Below, piece after piece: positions 17,870 to 25,957 of a stretch of 64,000 nt of DNA. Location: the NCBI RefSeq assembly GCF_000478605.2, contig NZ_ASHX02000001.1, positions 3,759,895-3,823,894 of the forward strand, given 5' to 3'. Origin of the DNA: Streptomyces thermolilacinus SPC6. GTDB lineage: Bacteria > Actinomycetota > Actinomycetes > Streptomycetales > Streptomycetaceae. Each line of letters starts with the position of its first letter. Positions within the stretch are counted from its first letter, which is position 1. Made by a program: the position numbers and the translations under genes. Under the pieces are notes generated by a model that did not search any database, was not told where the DNA came from, and saw nothing but the letters and a program-made list of their open reading frames with translations.

Positions 17870-18712
17870 TCAGCACAGGACCACCGCCAGGCGCGATGTG
17901 GCGGCGGCGGCGACCACGTCCGCGGCGGCGGTCCGCGGCACGGCCAGCACGAGCAGCGCAGCGCCACTCTGCCCCGCGTCGCCCAGCTCGTCCAGACCAT
18001 GCGGAACATCGCCTTCCCCTTCTGTGCCCGGTACGGAGCCCACGACCCGCGCGGAGCTCCCGCCGGGCAGGGAACGCCCTTCCGGTAGGAGGTCACCGCC
18101 CGCCCCGGAACCCTTGCGCGGGGCGTCGGCCAGACCGGGCACGGCCGCGACGCTCGCCCCGGCCGCCACCACCCGCGCCTCCGGGCCGCCGTCCTCCGCC
18201 GCCGTACCGGCCGGGGCGACCGGGACGGCGATCACATCCACCCGGTCGCCGGGCCGCAGCAGCCGTACCGTCGCCCCGTCCGCGATCCGCACCGGCACGG
18301 AGACCATGTGCGGCGACGCCCGCTGTCCCGTCGCAGGATCACGTACCGGAACCGCAGCCGAGCCCGGCGGCCTCGCCCGCGCGGCGATCGCGTCCGCCTG
18401 CCGCGCCTCCTGCCCCGCGTCCACCCCCGCCTCGCGGAAGCCCGAGGCCGCGAGCGCGGCGGCCGTCATCGCGAGTCCGGCCGCCACGGCCCGCCGTCGA
18501 CGCGGTGCGGCCCGCCATAACCCGGACCGGCCGCCACTCACCCGCAGCGGCGCGAACTGCGGCACAGCACACGTCTCCGGCACGAACGACGCCGGTGGCC
18601 CGGACACGGGCGGACCCGGCGAACGCGAACGCGAACGGGGGGAACCTGAAGGCGAGGACGAGGACGTGGGTGAAGGGGGAGGGGTCGCTGGGGCATGCGT
18701 ACGGGACGCCAT
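17870..18712 (-). CDS. SAF-domain protein related to RcpC/CpaB
   Basis: A 280-aa protein. Residues 1-40 are Pro/Ser/Arg-rich, followed by one membrane anchor (about residues 72-90, AVAAGLAMTAAALAASGF). A SAF-like domain follows with MVSVPVRIADGATVRLLRPG and DRVDVIAVPVAP. The C-terminal LLVLAVPRTAAADVVAAAA resembles RcpC/CpaB, a periplasmic component of Flp pilus assembly. No pilin, ATPase or secretin genes lie nearby, so the pilus role is uncertain. Confidence 0.75.
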   Translation of the reverse strand: MASRTHAPATPPPSPTSSSSPSGSPRSRSRSPGPPVSGPPASFVPETCAVPQFAPLRVSGGRSGLWRAAPRRRRAVAAGLAMTAAALAASGFREAGVDAGQEARQADAIAARARPPGSAAVPVRDPATGQRASPHMVSVPVRIADGATVRLLRPGDRVDVIAVPVAPAGTAAEDGGPEARVVAAGASVAAVPGLADAPRKGSGAGGDLLPEGRSLPGGSSARVVGSVPGTEGEGDVPHGLDELGDAGQSGAALLVLAVPRTAAADVVAAAATSRLAVVLC

Positions 18713-18877
18713 GGCTCACCGCCTGTCGTGAGGACTGTCGTCGGCCGAGCGCCGACGCCCCTCACCATCCCTCGTCTCCCCTCACCCCGCTCGGGCCTGT
18801 GGACAGCCCGGCGCCCTGTGGAAAACCCCGTCACCCGGAAGAGTGCGAAGGGTCCTTCTCGGCGCGAGGCCCGTCGC

Positions 18878-20641
18878 TCACAGCAGCGGCAGGTCCTGTT
18901 CCGCCCACACCACCTTCCCGCCCGGCGTCCGGCAGGACCCCCAGCGGCGGCACAGCGTGTTGATGAGCTGGAGGCCGCGGCCACCCTCCGCGCTGAGCAT
19001 GGCGTGCTGGATCTGCGGCAGGTCCGGCCCGCTGTCCGACACCTCCACGCACAGCCTGCTGTGGCGCAGGAGCCGCATGCGGCCGGGGCCGCCGCCGTAC
19101 CGCAGGGCGTTGCCGACCAGCTCGCTGACGACCAGCTCCATGATGTCGGTGAGATCGGCCAGCTCCCAGTCCTCCAGCTGGGTGCGCACGAGCCTGCGTG
19201 CCGTCCGCGCGGCCGTGCCGTCGGCGGGCAGCTCCCACTCCCGCATCACCTCGGCGGTCAAGGCCTGCGGCGCCGCGGCGAGCATGATGGCGTCGTCGAA
19301 CCGCCGTCCGTCGCCGTCGGCCGTCCTCGCCCAGATCGCGTCGAACGCGTCGGAGAACGGCGGCTGCGGCCCCGACGCCGCGGCGCGCAGGGTGTCCAGC
19401 CACACTCCCGCGTCGCTGGTCCGGTTCTTGATCAGGCCGTCCGTGCACATCATGATCCGGCTGCCGGGCGGCGCCTCGACGGTCACCGGGTCGTACGGGA
19501 TGACCCCGGCGCCCAGGGGAGCGCCCACGGCCACGTCCACGAAGTCGGCGTTCCCCGCCGGGTCGATCAGAAGGGGCGGCAGATGCCCGGCGCTGGCCAC
19601 GCGGTACGTCCCCAGGGCAGGGTCGTACAGGACGCACAGGCAGGTGGCGACCTGGTCCTCCTCCAGGTCGCGGGCCGCGAGGTCCAGGCGGGCCAGCACC
19701 CGTTCGGGCGAGACGTCGAGGTTCAGCAGGGTCCGGGCGACCGTCCGCAGCCGGCCCATGGTGGCGGCGGCCTCCAGGCCATGCGCCATGACGTCCCCGA
19801 CGACCAGAGCGGTCCGGCCGCCGGGCAGGGGCACGATGTCGAACCAGTCACCGCCCACCCCGCTGGGGTCGACAGCGGGCCGGTAGCTCGACGCGACCTC
19901 CAGGCCCAGGGTGGGCGGGGCGGCCTTCGGCAGCAGCGCGCGTTGCAGCGTGACGACCGTTTCGCGCTCCCGCCCGTAGAGCCGGGCGTTGTCGACCAGT
20001 ACGGCCGCCTTCGACGCCAGCTGGCCCGCCAGCGCCATGTCGGCGGGAGTGAAGGCGGGGCGTCCGGCGCAGCGGATGAAGTCGGCGATGCCGATCAGCA
20101 CGCCCCGCGAGATCAGCGGCACGACCATGTAGCTGTGCACACCCGCCTCCTTCAGGAGCCGTGCCGCGTGCGGGGTGGGGGCGATGCTCTCGTACTGGTC
20201 CGGGGCGATCCGCCGCACCAGGTGGGCGCGGCCGGTGACCAGGCACCGGTGGGCGAGCTTCGGTGCCGGGTGGAGGGTGGTCAGCTCACCGACCGGGTCG
20301 GGTTCGAGGTTGGCGAGCCGGTCGATCGCGGACACCGCCATGGCGCGGGCGAGCGGGACCTTGGCCCCGGTCGGCCGGCTCGCCCCGCCGCCGCGCAGTA
20401 CGGACTCCAGCAGATCGACCGCCGCCCCGTCGGCGAGGGTGGGCACCGTGAAGTCGGCCAGCTCCTGGGCGGTGCGCTGGAGGTCGAGGGTGGTTCCGAT
20501 ACGGGAGTCCGCCTCGTTCAGCCACGCCAGGCGGCGCGCGTCGGCCAGCGTAGTGACCGCGCTCACGGCACGCCGGAACGTTTCACTGAGCCGCTCGAGC
20601 CCTGACATGCCGGCCACGCGGGTCCGAGCGAGGGGGGCCAT
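18878..20641 (-). CDS. PP2C-type SpoIIE phosphatase with GAF and HATPase domains
   Basis: A 587-aa regulatory protein. An N-terminal helical part is followed by a GAF sensor (about 150-270, SYMVVPLISRGVLIGIADFI). The PP2C/SpoIIE phosphatase comes next (about 290-470, DWFDIVPLPGGRTALVVGDV and MMCTDGLIKNR). A C-terminal RsbW-like ATPase follows (LVVSELVGNALRYGGG, then EVSDSGPDLP and GGRGLQLINTL). Such proteins both dephosphorylate anti-anti-sigma factors and act as kinases. I chose the ATG at 20641 because GGAGG lies eight bases upstream; the GTG at 20650 overlaps that ribosome site. Confidence 0.9.
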   Translation of the reverse strand: MAPLARTRVAGMSGLERLSETFRRAVSAVTTLADARRLAWLNEADSRIGTTLDLQRTAQELADFTVPTLADGAAVDLLESVLRGGGASRPTGAKVPLARAMAVSAIDRLANLEPDPVGELTTLHPAPKLAHRCLVTGRAHLVRRIAPDQYESIAPTPHAARLLKEAGVHSYMVVPLISRGVLIGIADFIRCAGRPAFTPADMALAGQLASKAAVLVDNARLYGRERETVVTLQRALLPKAAPPTLGLEVASSYRPAVDPSGVGGDWFDIVPLPGGRTALVVGDVMAHGLEAAATMGRLRTVARTLLNLDVSPERVLARLDLAARDLEEDQVATCLCVLYDPALGTYRVASAGHLPPLLIDPAGNADFVDVAVGAPLGAGVIPYDPVTVEAPPGSRIMMCTDGLIKNRTSDAGVWLDTLRAAASGPQPPFSDAFDAIWARTADGDGRRFDDAIMLAAAPQALTAEVMREWELPADGTAARTARRLVRTQLEDWELADLTDIMELVVSELVGNALRYGGGPGRMRLLRHSRLCVEVSDSGPDLPQIQHAMLSAEGGRGLQLINTLCRRWGSCRTPGGKVVWAEQDLPLL

Positions 20642-21054
20642 GCAGTGCACCTCCGTTGTTGGTCAGCTCCGCGGTGACACTCCGATTCTGCTCTCGTACG
20701 CGCCTCACAGCCTTCCGGCCGTGCCGTGCGGGGAGCAGACCGCCCGCCGGGGCACCCTCCTGCGGCCGCACGGCGGAGGTACGGCATGTGCCCACGGCGG
20801 GCGACAGACGGTACCCGGCCACAGCGGGCCCGCACAGACGCGCGGACCACATAGATCGCTCAGCCGGGCGCAGCGGCACCCACCGCACCCACCCCGCGCC
20901 CCCGGCGCAGCGGCACCCACCGCACGGACCGCCCACCCGGCGCAGCGGCACCGCCGGGCCCCCGGCCACAAGGCCCGGCACCGCACAGTGGCACCCGTCA
21001 CGCAGATCGCGCAGCCGCGCCCGCAGATCAGGGCCGGCGGAGCGGCTACGGCGG
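20642..21054. other. Intergenic region between the phosphatase and mtnP
   Basis: About 410 bp, no gene seen. It carries the phosphatase promoter region near its start and an irregular GC-rich repeat block at 20867-20952. Confidence 0.5.
20867..20952. repeat. Three direct copies of a 14-bp GC-rich unit
   Basis: GGCGCAGCGGCACC occurs at 20867-20880, 20904-20917 and 20939-20952 (spacing 37 and 35 bp). The intervening DNA is rich in ACCCACCGCAC. No function is evident. Confidence 0.6.
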
Positions 21055-21891
21055 TTACGGCAGTTCGATGCCCAGGTCCCACCCGTCGTGGGCGTGGGTG
21101 CACAGGCACGACCTGCTGTCCGCCGTGGGCAGTGCGGCGACCGCGTCGAAGAGGACGGCCCGCAGCCGCTCGACGTTCTCGCCGAACACCCGCAGCACCT
21201 CCGTGTGCGACACGCCCTCGCCCGTCTCGGCGCCCGCGTCGAGGTCCGTGACCAGGGCCATCGACGTGTAGCAGAGACCCAGCTCGCGCGCGAGGACCGC
21301 CTCGGGGTGGCCGGTCATGCCGACGACGGACCAGCCCATCGCGGCGTGCCAGCGGGACTCCGCGCGCGTGGAGAAGCGCGGGCCCTCGACGACGACCATC
21401 GTGCCGCCGTCCACGGCGTCCCAGCCCCGGCCCTCCGCGGCCCGCAGGGCGATCTTGCGCCCGTCGGGGCAGTACGGGTCGGCGAACGTCGTGTGGACGA
21501 CGTTGGGCACCGTGCCGTCCGGCAGTGGCTCCCCGTCGAAGAACGTCTGCACGCGCGACTTCGTACGGTCCACCAGCTGGTCCGGTACGAGGAGGGTGCC
21601 CGGCCCGTACTCGGCGCGCAGCCCGCCCACCGCGCACGGCCCCAGTACCTGGCGGACGCCGACGGAGCGCAGCGCCCACAGGTTGGCCCGGTAGTTGATC
21701 CGGTGCGGCGGCAGCCGGTGGCCCCGCCCGTGCCGGGGCAGGAACGCGACCCGGCGTCCGGCCACCTCGCCGAGGAACAGCGAGTCGCTGGGGCTGCCGT
21801 ACGGGGTGGTGACCTCGACCTCCGTCACGTCCTCCAGGAACGAGTAGAAGCCGGAACCGCCGATCACGCCGATCTCTGCATGCGTCGCCAT
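21055..21891 (-). CDS. mtnP: S-methyl-5'-thioadenosine phosphorylase
   Basis: A 278-aa purine phosphorylase that cleaves methylthioadenosine to adenine and methylthioribose 1-phosphate. The phosphate-binding start is IGVIGGSGFYSFLEDVTEVE. Later signatures include RHGRGHRLPPHRINYRANLW, GTMVVVEGPRFSTRAESRWH and VVGMTGHPEAVLARELGLCY. The length matches the family. I chose the ATG at 21891 rather than upstream GTGs. It could belong to the MTIP branch, which sequence alone does not decide. Confidence 0.9.
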   Translation of the reverse strand: MATHAEIGVIGGSGFYSFLEDVTEVEVTTPYGSPSDSLFLGEVAGRRVAFLPRHGRGHRLPPHRINYRANLWALRSVGVRQVLGPCAVGGLRAEYGPGTLLVPDQLVDRTKSRVQTFFDGEPLPDGTVPNVVHTTFADPYCPDGRKIALRAAEGRGWDAVDGGTMVVVEGPRFSTRAESRWHAAMGWSVVGMTGHPEAVLARELGLCYTSMALVTDLDAGAETGEGVSHTEVLRVFGENVERLRAVLFDAVAALPTADSRSCLCTHAHDGWDLGIELP

Positions 21892-22012
21892 GCGGCACAC
21901 CCTAGACGCGCCTCCCACGCGCCCCGAAGCCCCCTGCCCCCACCAGCCACGGCCGGTACGCCCCCGAAGCCCGCAGGCCCCCGAAACGCCCTAACAGCGC
22001 CCGGGAACGCCG

Positions 22013-22042
22013 AAGGCCCCGCCGGGCGGACGGCGGGGCCTT
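22013..22042 (-). terminator. Terminator downstream of the zinc-ribbon gene
   Basis: AAGGCCCCGCCG (22013-22024) pairs perfectly with CGGCGGGGCCTT (22031-22042) around a 6-nt loop, 25 bp past the stop of the minus-strand zinc-ribbon gene. Confidence 0.8.
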
Positions 22043-22066
22043 GGAAAGGCGTACTGCGGCGCGGTG

Positions 22067-22384
22067 TCAGGCGGCGGAGCTGGTGCCGCCGCTGCCGCCC
22101 GTGCTCGACGCCGCGGGCTTGGCGTCCGAGGACGACGAGCCGGACGACGAGGCGGAGCCGGACGACGAAGCGGACTTCGACGACGCGGGGGAGCTGCTGG
22201 AGGAGGCGCCGCGGCTGTCGTTGCGGTAGAAGCCGGAGCCCTTGAAGACGATACCGACGGCCGAGAACACCTTCTTCAGGCGTCCCTGGCAGCTCGGGCA
22301 CTCGGTCAGGGCGTCATCGGTGAACTTCTGCACCGCCTCGAGGCCCTCGCCGCACTCGGTGCACTGGTACTGGTACGTCGGCAC
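22067..22384 (-). CDS. FmdB-family zinc-ribbon protein, Ruc-like chaperone
   Basis: A 105-aa protein. The zinc ribbon has Cys8, Cys11, Cys29 and Cys32 (YQCTEC and ECPSC), followed by KKVFSAVGIVFKGSGFYRND. The last 50 residues are almost only Ser, Ala and Gly, predicted disordered. This matches Mycobacterium tuberculosis Rv0991c (Ruc), a redox-regulated heat-shock chaperone controlled by HrcA. The GTG at 22384 has an AGGAGGA ribosome site. A CIRCE-type operator lies immediately upstream, so HrcA/heat control is likely here too. The chaperone role is by homology. Confidence 0.85.
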   Translation of the reverse strand: MPTYQYQCTECGEGLEAVQKFTDDALTECPSCQGRLKKVFSAVGIVFKGSGFYRNDSRGASSSSSPASSKSASSSGSASSSGSSSSDAKPAASSTGGSGGTSSAA

Positions 22385-22395
22385 TTGTCTTCCTC

Positions 22396-22422
22396 CTGGC
22401 ACTCTCACTCGATGAGTGCTAA
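22396..22422 (-). promoter_or_regulatory. CIRCE element (HrcA operator)
   Basis: The plus strand reads CTGGCACTC, nine bases, GAGTGCTAA. The right arm matches the CIRCE consensus TTAGCACTC-N9-GAGTGCTAA at 9/9 and the left arm at 7/9, with the exact 9-bp spacer. It sits just upstream of the zinc-ribbon gene, next to its ribosome binding site. Confidence 0.85.
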
Positions 22423-22452
22423 CGACGAACAATAGTGACGCATTCCGCCGCG

Positions 22453-23739
22453 TCAGTCCACCGTCACCGGCACGCGGTGACCGATGCCACGCGCGACGGC
22501 CCGGCTCTCGGGCGCCGGAGCGGGGGTGGCGAGCCGCGACCGGAGCGCCACCAGGGTGACCAGCGCGAGCGCCGTACCGCCCAGCGGCACCAGGAACCCG
22601 GCGGCCGAGCCGTACGTGTCCGCGAGGCGCCCCGCGACCGTCACGGCGGCGGCCTGGCCCAGCGCGACGGCGCCGGTCAGCCAGGTGAACGCCTCGGTGC
22701 GGGCGGAGGCCGGCACCAGGGACTCGACCAGCGTGTACCCGGTGATCAGCGCGGGCGCGATGCACAGGCCCACGACGAGTCCGAGCGCGCCGAGCAGCAG
22801 TACCGACTGGGCGGACCACAGCAGCGAGGCGGCCAGGGTGAGCGCCGAGTACCCGACGATCAGGCGGCGCCGCGGCCCGGACTTCCAGGCGATGGCGCCG
22901 ACGGCGATGCCGGCCAGCATGTTGCCCGCGGCGAACAGGCCGTACAGCAGGCCGTTCATGCCGGGGTCACCGATCTCCTCGGTGAACGCCGTCAGCGAGA
23001 CCTGCATACCGCCGAAGACGGAGCCGATCCCCAGGAACGCCACCACCAGCACGCGGATGCCCGGCACGGACATCGCCGACGTGCGGGGCCTCGCCCCGGC
23101 GCCGGAGTGCAGCCCGTGGGCGGGCTGGGTGCGCTTCTGGGCGGCGAACAGCAGACCGCCGACGAGCGTCAGGGACGCCTCGGCGATCAGACCCGCGGCG
23201 GGGTGTACGCCGGTGCACAGCGCCGTCGCGAGTACGGGGCCCACGACGAAGGTGAACTCGTCCGTCACGGACTCGAACGCCGCCGCCGTGGACATGAGGG
23301 GCGAACCGTCCAGCCGGGCCGCCCAGCGGGCCCGCACCATGGGGCCGACCTGCGGGACGGACGCGCCGCTCGGCACGGCCGCCGCGAACAGCGCCCACAG
23401 CGGGGCGTCCGCCAGGGCGAGGACCGTCAGCAGGGACACCGAGGCGGCGTGCAGGAGGACGCCGGGGACCAGGACGGCGCGCTGCCCGAACCGGTCGGCG
23501 AGCTTGCCGCTCTGCGGGGCGAACAGCGCCATGGACACGCCGGTCACCGCGGCGACGGCGCCCGCGCTGCCGTACGAGCCCGTGGTGTGCTGAACCAGCA
23601 GGACGATGCCGATGGTGAGCATCGCGAACGGCTGTCGCGCCGCGAATCCGGGCAGCAGGAACGTCCACGCGCCGGGGGTGCGCAGCAGCTGCCCGTATCC
23701 GGGACGCTTCACAGCGTCGGAGGTGACCGTGGATGCCAC
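22453..23739 (-). CDS. MFS transporter
   Basis: A 428-aa permease with about 12 membrane helices. It begins with a short cytoplasmic segment (GYGQLLRTPGAWTFLLPGFA). Helix 3 motif-A-like text is FAPQSGKLADRFGQRAVLVP. A central loop contains GLHSGAGARPRTSAMSVPG, then the second six-helix half. This type is common in actinobacteria as a putative effluxer; the substrate is unknown. It lies upstream of, and on the same strand as, the zinc-ribbon gene, but the CIRCE-bearing gap suggests separate transcription. Confidence 0.88.
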   Translation of the reverse strand: MASTVTSDAVKRPGYGQLLRTPGAWTFLLPGFAARQPFAMLTIGIVLLVQHTTGSYGSAGAVAAVTGVSMALFAPQSGKLADRFGQRAVLVPGVLLHAASVSLLTVLALADAPLWALFAAAVPSGASVPQVGPMVRARWAARLDGSPLMSTAAAFESVTDEFTFVVGPVLATALCTGVHPAAGLIAEASLTLVGGLLFAAQKRTQPAHGLHSGAGARPRTSAMSVPGIRVLVVAFLGIGSVFGGMQVSLTAFTEEIGDPGMNGLLYGLFAAGNMLAGIAVGAIAWKSGPRRRLIVGYSALTLAASLLWSAQSVLLLGALGLVVGLCIAPALITGYTLVESLVPASARTEAFTWLTGAVALGQAAAVTVAGRLADTYGSAAGFLVPLGGTALALVTLVALRSRLATPAPAPESRAVARGIGHRVPVTVD

Positions 23740-24111
23740 GGCCCGTGCCTTTCTGCCGCCTGGTAGCGCTCACCGGGGTGCCGGGAGCCGCCGAGGGCTG
23801 TCCTCTTGCGCGGGAGCGCGGTAGATACCGGAGCCCCGCGGAAGGGGGACTCGGCCGCCATACGGTCGCGCCAGCCCTGCATCAGGCAGAGTTGGTTCGA
23901 TCAAGTGTGCCTTCATGGTACAGGGAGCGGGCGGGGTGGTTCCTGTGAAATGTGCTACGCGCCACTTCACCGCCTGCGAAACAGGAATCCGGAACGCGGA
24001 CCCGGAGTACCGGCCCGGAGCGCGGACCAGCTATGGCGCGCGCCGCCCGGACCCGCTGCCGTGCGCCGACCCCGGACCCGCTGCCGTGCGTACCGGCCGC
24101 AGCGGCACCGC
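23740..24111. other. Intergenic region, nothing recognised
   Basis: About 370 bp between the MFS gene and the antiporter gene, both on the minus strand. Several short open frames exist (for example 23770-23970, minus) but none has domain or codon signals I trust. GCGCGGACC recurs at 24013-24021 region scale. The MFS promoter must lie here. Confidence 0.4.
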
Positions 24112-25638
24112 TCAGCCGCCCGTCCCCAGCCAGCCCGCCAGTTTGCCGCCCTTGCCGACGGCCCGCAGGCGCCGTTCCGCCGCGTCCCGCACCGGGTCCG
24201 TCGCCACGACCAGCAGTTCGTCGCCGCGCCGCAGGACCGTCGTGGGCGACGGCACGAAGCTCTTGCCGTCCCGTACGACGAGGGTGACCGCGGCGCCCTG
24301 CGGCAGCCGCAGCTCCGCGACCTCCACGCCGTGCATCCTCGACTGCTCGGGGATCGACAGCGACAGCAGATGGCCGCGCAGCCGCTCCAGGGGCGCCGAC
24401 TCGACGCCCAGGTCGGTGGCCTCCGACCCGTCGCCCAGCCGCAGCGCCTTCGCCAGCCACGGCAGCGTCGGCCCCTGCACCAGCGTGTAGACGACGACCA
24501 GCACGAAGACGATGTTGAACACCTTCCTGCTGCCCTCGATCCCGGACACCATCGGGATCGTGGCCAGGATGATCGGTACCGCGCCCCGCAGCCCGGCCCA
24601 CGACATGAGGGCCTGCTCCTGCCACGGCAGGCGGAACGGCGTCAGGCTCAGGAACACCGAGACGGGCCGGGCCACAGCGGTCAGGACGAGCCCGATCGCC
24701 ACGGCGGGCCAGAAGTCCCGCAGCAGCTCGTGCGGCGTCACCAGCAGGCCGAGCAGCACGAACATGCCGATCTGGGCGATCCAGCCGAGCCCCTCGGCGA
24801 AGCCCCGGTTCGCGGGCTGGTGCGGCAGCTTGGCGTTGCCGAGCACCATGGAGGCCAGATACACCGCGAGGAAGCCGCTGCCGTGCGCGAGGGCACCCGC
24901 CGCGTACGCGGTGACCGCGATGGCCATGACGGCGATCGGGTACAGGCCGGAGGCGGGCAGGGCGACCCGCTTCAGCCCGTACGCGCCGAGGAAGCCGACC
25001 GCGAGGCCGATGGCCGCGCCGATGGCCAGCTCCAGCGCGATCGTGGCGACGAGGACGTACCAGCTGTCCACGGGCCCCGTCGTCGAGAACGCGACGACCA
25101 GGATCACCACGGGCGCGTCGTTGAAGCCCGACTCGGCCTCCAGGGTGCCGGTCACGCGCGACGGCAGCGGCACCTTCCGCAGCACGGAGAAGACCGCGGC
25201 GGCGTCCGTGGAGGAGACGACCGCGCCGATGAGCAGCGCCTGCCGCCACTCCAGGCCGATCAGGTAGTGCGCGGCGGCGGCCGTGATGCCCACGCTCACC
25301 GCGACGCCCACGGTCGCGAGGACGGAGGCGGCGGGCAGCGCCGGCCTGACCTCCTTCCACTTCGTGCCCAGACCGCCCTCGGCGAGGATCACGACGAGCG
25401 CGCCGTATCCGATGACCTGGGTGAGCTCGGCGTTGTCGAAGGTGATGTTGCCGATGCCGTCCTGTCCCATGGCGATGCCGATACCGAGGTACAGCAGCAG
25501 GCTGGGAAGGCCGCTGCGCGAGGACAGGCGCACCGCGACGACGGCGACGAGCAGCACGAGCGAGCCGATGAGCAGCAGTTCGTTGAGCTGGTGGACAGTC
25601 AGGGGCCGAACCTTCCCGGGAGATGCGTGGGCGGACAT
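24112..25638 (-). CDS. Potassium/proton antiporter (CPA1, CvrA/NhaP2-like)
   Basis: A membrane antiporter with about 12 helices. Evidence: SRSGLPSLLLYLGIGIAMGQ, VVILAEGGLGTKWKEV, and the signature helix with LLIGAVVSSTDAAAVFSVLR and ESGFNDAPVVILVVAF, whose Asp residues bind the cation. A cytoplasmic RCK-C/TrkA-C-like domain ends the protein (about 410-500, SRMHGVEVAELRLPQGAAVT). The start is uncertain: the ATG at 25638 has a weak ribosome site, while a CTG at 25602 has GGAAGG eight bases upstream and fits the usual N-terminus TVHQLNELLLIG. Confidence 0.88.
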   Translation of the reverse strand: MSAHASPGKVRPLTVHQLNELLLIGSLVLLVAVVAVRLSSRSGLPSLLLYLGIGIAMGQDGIGNITFDNAELTQVIGYGALVVILAEGGLGTKWKEVRPALPAASVLATVGVAVSVGITAAAAHYLIGLEWRQALLIGAVVSSTDAAAVFSVLRKVPLPSRVTGTLEAESGFNDAPVVILVVAFSTTGPVDSWYVLVATIALELAIGAAIGLAVGFLGAYGLKRVALPASGLYPIAVMAIAVTAYAAGALAHGSGFLAVYLASMVLGNAKLPHQPANRGFAEGLGWIAQIGMFVLLGLLVTPHELLRDFWPAVAIGLVLTAVARPVSVFLSLTPFRLPWQEQALMSWAGLRGAVPIILATIPMVSGIEGSRKVFNIVFVLVVVYTLVQGPTLPWLAKALRLGDGSEATDLGVESAPLERLRGHLLSLSIPEQSRMHGVEVAELRLPQGAAVTLVVRDGKSFVPSPTTVLRRGDELLVVATDPVRDAAERRLRAVGKGGKLAGWLGTGG

Positions 25639-25957
25639 CTTCAGTTGTGCGGCTCCCGCCGGAACGGGCACTTGTACGGCTCCCGCGGACGGGCGTCCGC
25701 TGTGCGGGTTTCCGCCGCGCGGTCCCGCAGGCGCCGATTTCTCGGCCGGGGCAGGGATATGCCGGGCATGTCCGGCGACGGGCGCGGTTCGCGGCAGCCG
25801 GTACTTCGTTACCTTACCTAATCTTTAACGCTTCCCTGACGCGGGAGCCGTCGCCCGTGGAGCGCCCCCTTACTGACACCGCGTCCGGGCCGCCCGACCG
25901 CTGCGCCTATGGTTGCTCCAGCACTCCTGGACCAAGCCTGCGCCTCGAAGGACAGCG
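25639..25957. other. Divergent intergenic region, antiporter/acylase
   Basis: About 320 bp between the divergent antiporter and penicillin acylase genes. No gene. It includes a short AT-rich stretch around 25809-25830 that contains CCTTACCTAA, a half match to the iron box but without the second arm. Confidence 0.45.

Noticed and set aside
23770..23970. 66-codon minus-strand ORF in the gap upstream of the MFS gene
   Set aside because: No domain, no good ribosome site, Pro/Arg-rich tail.
25812..25821. Iron-box-like CCTTACCTAA upstream of the acylase/antiporter
   Set aside because: Only one arm matches the DmdR consensus; the second arm is absent.
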